Shown here: piece by piece, positions 16,233-23,961 of the stretch
How positions within the stretch are numbered: the stretch's first letter is position 1
How the letters are laid out: the number at the start of each line of letters is the position of its first letter
Origin: CAYZWU01 sp964482235
Lineage (GTDB): Bacteria > Planctomycetota > B15-G4 > CAYZWU01
Assembly: GCA_964482235.1 (NCBI GenBank)
Contig: CAYZWU010000058.1
Location: forward strand, 1 to 33,068
Length of the DNA stretch: 33,068 nucleotides
Direction: 5' to 3'
Translations under genes and position numbers: made by a program
The notes under the pieces: model-generated
Seen by the model: the letters and a program-made list of their open reading frames with translations, nothing else
Database searches by the model: none
Told to the model about the DNA's origin: nothing

Positions 16233-17378
16233 TCAATCTTCCTTGAGAACAGCGGCCGGATCTCGCGTCACGGCAACCATGGTCGGCACGAGGCTGGAGA
16301 GCGCCGTGAAGACCGGAGCGGCCAGCAGCGACCAGCCGAGCATATCGTAGGCCGGTTCGATCGCCTTGGCCGTCACCTCGAACAGATCGGGTCCCAGCTT
16401 CAGGGAGAAAAAGGTCCCGACGAAGAATCCCGCGGCCGCGCCGACGAGGCCGATCGCCACGGCCTTGCCGATGAAGAGAGCGGCCACGCGGCCCGAGCCG
16501 AAGCCGAGGGCGCGCATGATGCCGATCTCCTGCTGCCTGTTGCGGACGTTGATCATGGCCAGGATGCCGACCCAGGCCGCGCAGACCAGGATCAGGAAGG
16601 GAGCCAGGAGGCCGAAGGTTCCCTCGGTCATCAGGCGCTGCCTCTCCCTGGCCCGGGCGATGTTGCGGATCTGGATCACCTTCGCGTCGGGAAGGATGCG
16701 CTCGAGCTGCTCGCGCAGAAGGTCGATCGACTCGTTGTCCGGATCGCGGCAGAGGCACTCGAGCGCGCGGATCTCGTTGATCTTCCCCTCGAGGCCGAGG
16801 AGGCCCTGCACGTCGGCGAGGCTGCCGTGGATCGTGATGTCGTTGTCGCTTCCCTCCTGGATCTGCGTCTCCGCCACGCGGAAGCTCCTGCCGCGAATCT
16901 CGATCGTGTCGCCCTTCGCGATGCCGTGCCTTCGGGCGATCTCGAAGCCCACGTGCACGGTCCCCTCCTCGACGGCGAAGATCATGGGGCTCTTCTTCTT
17001 GCCCGGGGGCAGGACCTCGGTGGTGAGGCCGACGAGAACGACCTCGCTCCCGCGCCACTCGATCGTCCGGCGGAGCGTGGCGAGCAGGTGGTTGTAGGCG
17101 ATGCCCTTCTGGTCCGCGAAGCGCTGGACATACTCCTCGGGCATCGTCTTCTCCGAGTAGCCCTTGCGCCAGAAGTCGTCCATCTCCGTGGACGCGGCGA
17201 TGATCCGCAGGTTGAAGCCGAGATCGCGCATCAGCCTGCTGGTCTCGCGCTCCGAGGCGTCACCGGTGGCGAGGAAGAAGACGAATAGCGCCACGGCCGC
17301 CGCGACGGCAAGAAGGCTGAGGAGGAAGTTGAAGAGCGAGTGCCGGATCTCCTTGAGGATCAGGATCGATGTTCTCAT
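16233..17378 (-). CDS. ABC transporter permease, FtsX/MacB-like
   Basis: 381 aa. There is one N-terminal membrane helix (about 13-42), a large extracytoplasmic domain (about 45-255), and three C-terminal helices (about 257-283, 305-330 and 345-368). The cytoplasmic coupling segment INVRNRQQEIGIMRALGFG is typical of FtsX/MacB permeases. This mechanotransmission topology, a single FtsX core per chain, would work as a dimer with the ATPase encoded immediately downstream. The periplasmic domain includes a Cys-x-Cys pair (ALECLCRD), which is unusual and might bind a metal or form a disulfide. The start overlaps the end of the upstream gene by 4 bp (ATGA). Substrate unknown. Confidence 0.88.
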   Translation of the reverse strand: MRTSILILKEIRHSLFNFLLSLLAVAAAVALFVFFLATGDASERETSRLMRDLGFNLRIIAASTEMDDFWRKGYSEKTMPEEYVQRFADQKGIAYNHLLATLRRTIEWRGSEVVLVGLTTEVLPPGKKKSPMIFAVEEGTVHVGFEIARRHGIAKGDTIEIRGRSFRVAETQIQEGSDNDITIHGSLADVQGLLGLEGKINEIRALECLCRDPDNESIDLLREQLERILPDAKVIQIRNIARARERQRLMTEGTFGLLAPFLILVCAAWVGILAMINVRNRQQEIGIMRALGFGSGRVAALFIGKAVAIGLVGAAAGFFVGTFFSLKLGPDLFEVTAKAIEPAYDMLGWSLLAAPVFTALSSLVPTMVAVTRDPAAVLKED

Positions 17379-18610
17379 ATCACCCTCTGCCTCGCCCGCG
17401 CCACGATGACGACCAGCCCCGCCGCAACGACCACGACCAGTGTTGCGATGGCAAAGGGGACTTTCCTGTAGGGAGACGGCTCCTCCTCCTCATCCCCGGC
17501 GGGTTCATCGGGAAGAGAACCTGGAGGAGGCTCCTCCGGCGTATCCGGGACGGGATCGACAGGCACCTGGGGTTCGGACGGCGTTTGCGTCTCAGACCTT
17601 TCGAAGGTGATCACCTGCTCGCTGTACCCGAAGGGCGCGGCCTCGTCGAAATAGCTCGAAAGATCGGTGCGGACCGTCGCGCTGCCCGGCCCGGACGACA
17701 TGATCTGGCTCACCTCCATCCGCACCACGGGATTCTCCGGATTGAAGCCGAGCATCTCCTGGACCCGGGACGTCGACTCGTCGCGCCACTCGTGGGGAAT
17801 CATCAATCCCATCAGCAGCCGCCTGTCGAGCTCGCACTCGCAGTCCTCGCCCACGAGCATGAAGATGTTGAGCAGGACCTTCTCCTGGATCCGGTCGCCG
17901 GCCAGGAGCGGGCCGATGCGGCGGCACCTCCCGTAGAGGGCGGCCACGTGCGGCTCGTCCACCCTGCCAGGGTCGATGCCCAGGCTCCAGAGAAGAACCC
18001 TCTCGTCCCGGATCTTCTCCCTGGGGATCGTCACCAGGTGCGGCGCCGTTCCCCTCGGGCGGATCATCATCGGCATCAGCGAGGCCGTTCTCTCGATGGC
18101 CGCGTTCACGATGTCGAGAGCGGCCCTGTTCGCGGCGGCGTCCTTTCCCGGAACGAAGACGGCCACGCAGTGCGACTCCACAGCGTTCTTCACGATCTCC
18201 GAACGGACCGGCGAGGCGGTCGGATCCCAGCGGAGCGAAAAAGGCGAGGCGTCTCCTCCCTCTGCCGGCTCGGCGAAGGGGATCGCCAGCGAGCGGCCGT
18301 CGAGACCGACGAGCAGGGCAACGGGCGGTTTCAGATCTTTCGAAGGCAGAAACCGCATCGCCGGGTGGTCCTTCTCCCTGTTCACGTCGATTGTCAGGAC
18401 CTCGACGTTGCCGAAGGTGCGCGCCGCCCGCGAGAGGAGCGTGGCATCCATGCCCCCGGCCGACGCCTCGTCCACGAAGAGGCAGAGCTTGTACGGAACG
18501 GGACCGATCCGCACGAATCCCGCATCGCGAACCGTGTACCGGCAGGCCTCCGCCGGCGGGGCAAGGAGGAGGGAGAGAAACAAGGCAGAAAGGACAAGCA
18601 GGATTCTCAT
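17375..18610 (-). CDS. Exported, membrane-anchored protein associated with the ABC transporter
   Basis: 411 aa. I do not recognise a named family. The signal peptide ends PPAEA before CRYTVRDAGFV; the sequence before Cys23 is not a convincing lipobox. The first 130 residues alternate strands and helices (KLCLFVDEA, VEVLTIDVN, PVALLVGLDGRSLAIPF) in an order reminiscent of a thioredoxin-like fold, but there is no CxxC. A proline/acidic linker (about 340-375) leads to one C-terminal membrane helix (about 380-402) and a short basic tail, so the bulk faces the periplasm. Its last 4 bp overlap the permease start, so it is likely the accessory or substrate-recognition partner of that ABC transporter. 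The ribosome-binding site is weak. Confidence 0.72.
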   Translation of the reverse strand: MRILLVLSALFLSLLLAPPAEACRYTVRDAGFVRIGPVPYKLCLFVDEASAGGMDATLLSRAARTFGNVEVLTIDVNREKDHPAMRFLPSKDLKPPVALLVGLDGRSLAIPFAEPAEGGDASPFSLRWDPTASPVRSEIVKNAVESHCVAVFVPGKDAAANRAALDIVNAAIERTASLMPMMIRPRGTAPHLVTIPREKIRDERVLLWSLGIDPGRVDEPHVAALYGRCRRIGPLLAGDRIQEKVLLNIFMLVGEDCECELDRRLLMGLMIPHEWRDESTSRVQEMLGFNPENPVVRMEVSQIMSSGPGSATVRTDLSSYFDEAAPFGYSEQVITFERSETQTPSEPQVPVDPVPDTPEEPPPGSLPDEPAGDEEEEPSPYRKVPFAIATLVVVVAAGLVVIVARARQRVI

Positions 18611-18710
18611 CGGGTTCCAGACTCTCAGGACACTCGGTGTGCCAGGGATCGATGCCAGGACTCCATGGTGACCGGTTCGGGCCGAAGAGAAAAGGGAAAA
18701 ACGCCGACCC

Positions 18711-19775
18711 TCAAGATCTCCCGCCGCCCTCCTCTTCCCTGATAGCCTGCACGGCCCGGATCAAGGCGAGAAAGTTCTCCACGGGAACATAGTCCGGAAT
18801 CGAGTTCCCCGATCCGAGGGCGAAGCCCCTTGCCGCACCCCGGAACCGCCTGCCCGCCTCCCTCACCGCCTCGAAGACCTCGCTCTCGCTTTTCAGGCAG
18901 AGGAAGTCCATGTCGAAGCCGCCGAGCAGGCCGATCCGATCGCCGTACGCCTCGATCCATCGATCGAAGGGGGCGATGGCGTCCTCGTTCGAGTGCTTCG
19001 CGTCGATCCCAAGGCCGATCAGGTCCTCCATCACCTCGAAGATGTTGCCGCACGAGTGGAGGAGGAAGGGGAGGCCCGCGTCGTGGACGAGATCGATGAT
19101 CCTCCCGTACTGCGGGAAGACATGCCCGCGCAGCGTGGACGGATTGGTCAGGAGCGAGGTCTTGAAGCCCAGGTCGTCGCCCATCCGGCAGGCAACGAAG
19201 GAGCCGCTGAACCGCTTCAGGAACTCCGTCCAGACGGCACACATCGTGTCGCCGATCTTCCGGAAAAGGTCGAAATAGAGCGCGGGATCGTCGACCTGCA
19301 TGAAGGGCAGGTGCTCGAGGCCCACGAGATCCTCGCTGATCTCGAACACGCCGTTGCCCACGCCGCCCACCGCCTTCATCCCCTCGGGCAGCGCGGCGGC
19401 CAGGGCTTCGAACTTCGGAGCCGCCTCTTTCCGGAACATCTCCGGTATCTCGTCCCACGGATAGGCCTCGAAGTCGGAGCGGCTCTGGATCGGGCCGGGT
19501 CGCCTGCCGCTGAGCGCCCCCCCATCGGGCAGAAACTCGGTGATGCAGACCTCGAAGGAGACGACGTCGAAGGTCATCTCCTGGAAGAAGCGGCAGTAGT
19601 GCCGGAAGAACTCGCTCACTTCCTCCGGGGTGCCCGAGTAAAGGGAGGCGAACGAGTGATCGAGGACGCGCTCCATGATGCCCGGGCTGATGATGTGCTC
19701 GTAGAGGGGCAGGCGGCGGGGCCGCACGTTGTTCATCACGGCAGCGAAGTTCTTGTAGTCCGGCTGAAACGCCAT
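18711..19775 (-). CDS. Uroporphyrinogen decarboxylase (URO-D)-like family protein
   Basis: 354 aa, URO-D/corrinoid methyltransferase superfamily (TIM barrel), cytoplasmic. The metal-binding motif typical of the methyltransferase branch is present as LLHSCGN (H240, C242). The third ligand, usually a Cys near the C-terminus, is absent: the corresponding stretch reads GSGNSIPDYVPVENF (321-335). True HemE signatures (the N-terminal RQAGR-type motif) are also missing. So it is neither an obvious heme enzyme nor a standard methylcobalamin:CoM-type methyltransferase; the substrate is unknown. ATG start with GGGAGG 3-4 nt upstream. It starts 8 bp after the lipoprotein gene stops and is probably co-transcribed with it. 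Confidence 0.82.
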   Translation of the reverse strand: MAFQPDYKNFAAVMNNVRPRRLPLYEHIISPGIMERVLDHSFASLYSGTPEEVSEFFRHYCRFFQEMTFDVVSFEVCITEFLPDGGALSGRRPGPIQSRSDFEAYPWDEIPEMFRKEAAPKFEALAAALPEGMKAVGGVGNGVFEISEDLVGLEHLPFMQVDDPALYFDLFRKIGDTMCAVWTEFLKRFSGSFVACRMGDDLGFKTSLLTNPSTLRGHVFPQYGRIIDLVHDAGLPFLLHSCGNIFEVMEDLIGLGIDAKHSNEDAIAPFDRWIEAYGDRIGLLGGFDMDFLCLKSESEVFEAVREAGRRFRGAARGFALGSGNSIPDYVPVENFLALIRAVQAIREEEGGGRS

Positions 19776-19783
19776 GGCCTCCC

Positions 19784-20245
19784 CTATTTCCGGCGATACA
19801 CGTCCACCTTCACGAAGCCGTCGTTGTCCTTCCTGTTCCAGTCCATGATGAAGAACATCGCCTCCAGAGAATGCTTCGACGTCAGGAGGGCTTCCATGAC
19901 GCCGTCGACTTCACTCAGGGCAACGCTGTGGTAGACCCCGGAGCCCAGGGTATTTTCAAGCGCCTTGACGAAACATCCCTTCGAGTGCACGAAGTCCACT
20001 CGGTAGTCGTAGCAGATTCCGGGTGTATCCTCGTTCAGCACGAGCCTGTACGTCCCGGGAGGATAATGTTTCTTGATCGCCCCCCCTTGAGGCAGCGAGT
20101 TTTGAACTCCGTGAACGGTGACGGTCTCGACGAGAGTCCATTCCCCGCCCGCGTCGCCCGGTGAAAGGAATGGACAGGCGCATCCCGTGGCGAACAGGGC
20201 CGGCAGCATCAGCAGAGAGACAATCGAGATCGAATAGCTTCTCAT
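19784..20245 (-). CDS. Small lipoprotein of unknown function
   Basis: 153 aa. The start is the ATG at 20245 with a perfect AGGAGG 7 nt upstream. The N-terminal signal ends in a lipobox-like FATG-C (Cys22), so the mature protein would be lipid-anchored in the envelope. The mature part has several cysteines (C22, C24, and two in ICYDYRVDFVHSKGC) and a beta-rich pattern (GTYRLVLNED, YDYRVDFV, VKVDVYRRK). I recognise no family. It is the first gene of a likely operon (lipoprotein, URO-D-like, anchored protein, ABC permease, ABC ATPase). The operon would place a surface lipoprotein next to a LolD/MacB-like transporter. Confidence 0.72.
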   Translation of the reverse strand: MRSYSISIVSLLMLPALFATGCACPFLSPGDAGGEWTLVETVTVHGVQNSLPQGGAIKKHYPPGTYRLVLNEDTPGICYDYRVDFVHSKGCFVKALENTLGSGVYHSVALSEVDGVMEALLTSKHSLEAMFFIMDWNRKDNDGFVKVDVYRRK

Positions 20246-20279
20246 GGCACACCTCCTGAATCATGCACCCGCGGCGGTC

Positions 20280-20308
20280 ATGATATGAAAAGGAGGGTGG
20301 TCTGTTAA
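20280..20308 (-). promoter_or_regulatory. Promoter of the lipoprotein operon, -35 at the edge of a repeat element
   Basis: On the minus strand there is a -35 TTAACA (20303-20308), a 17-bp spacer and a -10 TATCAT (20280-20285), each hexamer 5/6 to consensus. Transcription would begin about 30 bp before the ATG at 20245. The -35 shares its TTAA with the terminal repeat of the element at 20305-20471. Confidence 0.55.
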
Positions 20309-20471
20309 CAGGCCGTTGAAAAAGTGCTTCGCGATCGAAAGCGAGAGATTTTGTGTCGGATCAAGGCGCCAAACCGCAGGCGAATCAGTGGATTCGCTGA
20401 GGATTTGGCAACGCAGAGCCGGCGCAAAAGATCCGTTTTCGGCCCGAATGACTTTTTCAACGGTCTGTTAA
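20305..20471. mobile_element. MITE-like palindromic element, 167 bp
   Basis: It is bounded by 21-bp terminal inverted repeats (20305-20325 and 20451-20471) that agree at 20 of 21 positions, each reading inward TTAACAGnCCGTTGAAAAAG. Internal symmetric pairs GCCAAA/TTTGGC and GCGAATC-AGTG-GATTCGC let the whole element fold into one long imperfect hairpin. It has no coding capacity. The outer TTAA is itself palindromic, so it may be target duplication rather than repeat. This is the layout of a non-autonomous miniature transposable element. No transposase lies in the window. Confidence 0.7.
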
Positions 20472-20517
20472 GGCCGGATGTCTTTCGTGGAAGCTCGACA
20501 GGGCAGGAAATCCCGCT

Positions 20518-22719
20518 TCATTCCTCGTCGATTCGAAAGGAACGCAGCGACGCGGCCAGGTGGTCGTCGGACAGCCCGAAGCAGTAGAGCGCCGCAGCGG
20601 CGGCCAGGATGTTCTCGTCGTTGGTGCCCGACTCGCCGCAGCCGCAAAGGGGGATCTCGTCGAGGCCGATCAGGTCGATTCTCCGTCCGTGATCCATCAC
20701 GATCACGCGCCCCTTGTCGAGGAAGACGGCCCTCTCCCCCGCCTCCGCGTGGCGCGCCACCTCGGGGTTGTCGCTCCGCCGGGAGAAGAGGACGAGGCGG
20801 CTGTAGAGCCGGCCGCGCATCTCGAGCACCAGGTCGCTGTCCGCATTGAGGATCGAGTAGCCCGATTCGTAGACCTCCTCGGCCACCACGGACTTGGCAT
20901 AGGCCACGTCCTCCAGGCCGACCACCGAATCGAGGGCCAGGCCCTCGTCGAGGACGTTCAGCACGATGCCGAAGTCGGCGTACTCGTAGCCGATGCCGCC
21001 ATTGACGATGGTCTCCACCGGGACCTCGATCACGGCGCAGTCGACCTGGGAATCGCGCAGCGCCATGGACGCGCTCTCGTGCCCCGTCACGTCGGCGCGG
21101 ATCAGCGGCTCGCCCTTGACGTGAAGCCCTCGCGACGAGGCGGCCGCCGTGATCCAGCCTTCCTCGCGCAGGCAGTAGTCGATCAGCCGCACCGTCGTGG
21201 TCTTTCCCGCGCTGCCCGTGACGGCGAAGACGGGCACGCGCGTTCCCGCCGACTTCGGGAAGAGCATCTCCACGAAGGGCCGGGCCACGTCCCTTCCCTC
21301 GCCCTTCGAGGGAGTCAGGTGCATCCGGAAATCGGGCGCCGCGTTCACCTCGATCACCTTGCCCTGGCCATCGAGAATAGACTGGCCGATGTCCGGCGTC
21401 ACGATGTCCACGCCGGCAACGTTCAGGCCCAGAGTGCGGCTCGCCCTCTCGGCCAGCATCCTGTTCGCCGGATACACGAGATCGGTCACGTCCTCGCTGG
21501 CGCCGCCGAGCTTCGGATTGCCCGACACCTTCAGGGCGAGGGTGTCACCTTCGGGCAGGATCGATTCGAGGCTCAATCCCCGCTCCTCGAGGAGGCGTTT
21601 CGTCCCGGCGTCGACCTCCACCTGCGAGAGGGGCATCTTGTCGCCGATGCCGCGGCCGGGATCGCCGTTCAGCTCATCGACGAGCTCCCGGACACTCCTC
21701 TTCCCGTCGCCCGTCACCCTCGGGGGATCGAGCCGGACGGCGGCCGCGAACCGGTGATCGATCACCAGGAGCCGGAAGCTGTCCCCCTCGATATGGGGCT
21801 GGACTAGCGCGGCATCGTCGTGCTCCAGCGCATGAGCCAGGGCGCCGGCAACCTTCTCCCTGGAGTCGACGTTCAGGCTGATCCCCTCGCCGAGCTTCCC
21901 CGCGCAGGGCTTTACCACGGCGGGGCCTCCCAGCTCGTCGAAGAACGTCTCCGCCTCGCCGGGATCGGCCGTCCTGATCAGAGGCGGGACCGGGACGCCG
22001 GCCTCGCTCAGCATCCTGGCGGTGAGGAACTTGTCCGCCGCCGTCTCCACGGCGATCTGGGAGGTGTCCGACGACAGGGTGGCCCGGATCGTCTTCTTGT
22101 ACCGCCCCGTGCCGAGCTGGACGAGGTTGTACTCGTCGAGACGGAACCAGGGGATCCCCCGCCGCGCCGCCTCGTCGATGATCGCCTGCGTGCTCGGCCC
22201 GAGAAGGCGGCTCTCCCTGATCCGGACGAGCTTCTCCACCGTCTCTTCGACTGGGAAAGGCAAGCCGGCCAGCGCGCTCTCCACGAGATCGACAGCCGAC
22301 CTGGCCGCCTCGCGCCCCGCCATCTCGTCGAAGAAGCGGAACACCACGTTGTAGACGCCGGGTGTGGTCGTGCTGCGCGTCTTGCCGTAGCTCACATCCA
22401 TGCCGGCCAGGGTCTGCAGCTCGATCGCCACGTGCTCGGTCACGTGTCCGAGGAGCGTCCCGTTCCGGATCCTCTGGAAGAAGCCCCCTCTCTCGCCGAT
22501 CGAGCAGTGATGCTCCACGAGGGAAGGCAGGATCCCCTTCAGGCTCTCGTAGAAGCCTTCGATCTCGTTGGTGAAGACCTCGTCGTACTCCCCGAGGTCG
22601 AGACGGAGGACGATCACAGGACGCCCGCTGAAGTAGCCGGCGCCGTGGAGCGCCTTGATCTGCACGATCTTCAGCGCTCTCTCCGGCCTGTCGCCCTGCA
22701 CCCCGTCACGATTCGTCAA
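20518..22719 (-). CDS. cphA: Cyanophycin synthetase-like protein lacking the Mur lid domain
   Basis: 733 aa. The three CphA parts are in order: the N-domain (about 16-155; EHHCSIGERGGF, GHVTEHVAIELQTLAGM, TTPGVYNVVF), the ATP-grasp domain (about 165-475; K270 in VVKP, GDSFRLLVI, and metal ligands E457/N459 in IEVNAAPDFRMHL), and the Mur ligase core (about 495-733) with P-loop GSAGKTTT (502-509). Full CphA is about 870-900 aa; this protein stops at LRSFRIDEE, where CphA normally continues into its C-terminal lid. The Mur-family DH after the beta strand is changed (LNVLDEG). The family builds Asp-Arg isopeptide polymer; whether this one does is uncertain. TTG start at 22719 with GAGGGGG upstream, overlapping the iadA end by 14 bp. 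Last gene of the cluster. Confidence 0.82.
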   Translation of the reverse strand: MTNRDGVQGDRPERALKIVQIKALHGAGYFSGRPVIVLRLDLGEYDEVFTNEIEGFYESLKGILPSLVEHHCSIGERGGFFQRIRNGTLLGHVTEHVAIELQTLAGMDVSYGKTRSTTTPGVYNVVFRFFDEMAGREAARSAVDLVESALAGLPFPVEETVEKLVRIRESRLLGPSTQAIIDEAARRGIPWFRLDEYNLVQLGTGRYKKTIRATLSSDTSQIAVETAADKFLTARMLSEAGVPVPPLIRTADPGEAETFFDELGGPAVVKPCAGKLGEGISLNVDSREKVAGALAHALEHDDAALVQPHIEGDSFRLLVIDHRFAAAVRLDPPRVTGDGKRSVRELVDELNGDPGRGIGDKMPLSQVEVDAGTKRLLEERGLSLESILPEGDTLALKVSGNPKLGGASEDVTDLVYPANRMLAERASRTLGLNVAGVDIVTPDIGQSILDGQGKVIEVNAAPDFRMHLTPSKGEGRDVARPFVEMLFPKSAGTRVPVFAVTGSAGKTTTVRLIDYCLREEGWITAAASSRGLHVKGEPLIRADVTGHESASMALRDSQVDCAVIEVPVETIVNGGIGYEYADFGIVLNVLDEGLALDSVVGLEDVAYAKSVVAEEVYESGYSILNADSDLVLEMRGRLYSRLVLFSRRSDNPEVARHAEAGERAVFLDKGRVIVMDHGRRIDLIGLDEIPLCGCGESGTNDENILAAAAALYCFGLSDDHLAASLRSFRIDEE

Positions 22720-23869
22720 AGGTCCCCCTCACCACTATCTCGCCGTCCCTGACCATCAGCTGCCCCATGGCCGCCATGTGGATCACGTTGAATTCCCGAT
22801 CGAGAAGCACCACGTCGCCGTCCGCTCCCGGAGCGACCTCGCCCTTGCCGGACAGGCCGAAGATCCGCGCGGGATTCGACGTCACCACGGCAAGGGCCTT
22901 CTCCAGGTCGACGCCCTCGCTGCGCACCGCGTCGCGCAGCTCCTCGAGGATCGACTTCGGCAGGCCGGTCTCGAGCTTGACCAGGTTGCCGTTCTCGTCG
23001 AAGTCGGGGAGCGATCCGCAGCCGTCGGACGTCATGGTGATGTGCTCGAGCGGAACGCCGACCTCGAGCAGCTCCCTGATCGCCTGCGACGGCTTGATCT
23101 CGTACTCGGGGAAGTAGGGGTACGAGCTGGCCGTGATGTCGATCTGTCCCTGCTTGCCGTACTCCTTGGCGTCGTCGTAGATGTAGTTGTTCCGGTTGCA
23201 ATGCGTGGGCAGGAACTGCTTGTAGGAGAGCTCGCTCCTCTCCACCACCTGATGGATGATGCGGAAGGGATCCTTTGCATCGCCCATGTGGAAGTTGACG
23301 ATTCCGGCCTTGCCGCCCAGCATCCCGCCCACGCGGGCGTGCCCGGCCAGGCGGATCAGGTCTTCCGGCGTGGGGCCCGACGACCGATGGTCGGCGATCG
23401 AGACCTCGCCGACGCCGACCACCTCGTCGATCAGGGCGATGTCGCGTCCCACGTCGCCGAGCAGGGTCGGCGTGGGGACCTGGTACGAGCCGGTGAGGAT
23501 CCAGGCGGAAACACCTTCCGCCCGGAGCGCCTTCGCCTTCATCAGCACGCTCTCCACCGACCGGGTCATCCCGTCGGTGCCGAGGCAACCCACCACCGAG
23601 GTGATGCCGCCGTCGAGCAGCTGGCTCAGCCTGAGCTCGGGCGTGCGCGTGGCCGGTCCCCCCTCGCCGCCGGCGCCGGCGATGTGCACGTGCCCGTCGA
23701 TCAGGCCGGGCACCATCGTGAGTCCGCCGGCATCGATCACGTCCACGTCGACTCCCGCCGGGGGGCTGATCTCGTCTTCGATCGCGACAATGGTGCGTCC
23801 GGCGAGCAGGACATCCTTCCTGCCGAGCGGCCGGGGAGAGAAGACCTCGCATCTCTTGATCAGAATCAC
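22706..23869 (-). CDS. iadA: Isoaspartyl dipeptidase (amidohydrolase)
   Basis: 387 aa, the normal length. It cleaves beta-aspartyl dipeptides such as the beta-Asp-Arg released from cyanophycin. IadA signatures are HVHIAGAGGEGG and TRTPE (60-78). Metal ligands align with E. coli IadA: H60 and H62 (H68, H70), H194 (H201), H223 (H230) and D282 (D285). The lysine that is carboxylated in E. coli (K162) is replaced by Glu155 in GEVSIADHRS. Start: the GTG at 23867-23869, with GGAG 7 nt upstream, gives the family N-terminus (ILIKRCEVFSP); an ATG at 23965 would add 32 residues without family support. It sits between the two synthetase-like genes and overlaps the downstream one by 14 bp. Confidence 0.9.
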   Translation of the reverse strand: MILIKRCEVFSPRPLGRKDVLLAGRTIVAIEDEISPPAGVDVDVIDAGGLTMVPGLIDGHVHIAGAGGEGGPATRTPELRLSQLLDGGITSVVGCLGTDGMTRSVESVLMKAKALRAEGVSAWILTGSYQVPTPTLLGDVGRDIALIDEVVGVGEVSIADHRSSGPTPEDLIRLAGHARVGGMLGGKAGIVNFHMGDAKDPFRIIHQVVERSELSYKQFLPTHCNRNNYIYDDAKEYGKQGQIDITASSYPYFPEYEIKPSQAIRELLEVGVPLEHITMTSDGCGSLPDFDENGNLVKLETGLPKSILEELRDAVRSEGVDLEKALAVVTSNPARIFGLSGKGEVAPGADGDVVLLDREFNVIHMAAMGQLMVRDGEIVVRGTFDES

Positions 23870-23961
23870 CTGTCTACTCCATCGTTGTTTCCCGGGAACC
23901 CCATTCGTTGTTGTCCGGGAGCCCCCTTCGCTGTGACGGGAACCGGTCGATCCGCCTGATC

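Noticed and set aside
18394..18597. Short open frames inside 17375-18610 and similar places
   Set aside because: Contained in larger genes with signal peptides and operon junctions, with no start-site support.
20246..20517. Missing Mur lid of the CphA-like protein encoded just downstream in another frame
   Set aside because: The 46 bp between the stop and the repeat element and the DNA beyond it show no lid-like sequence, so a simple frameshift does not explain the short protein.
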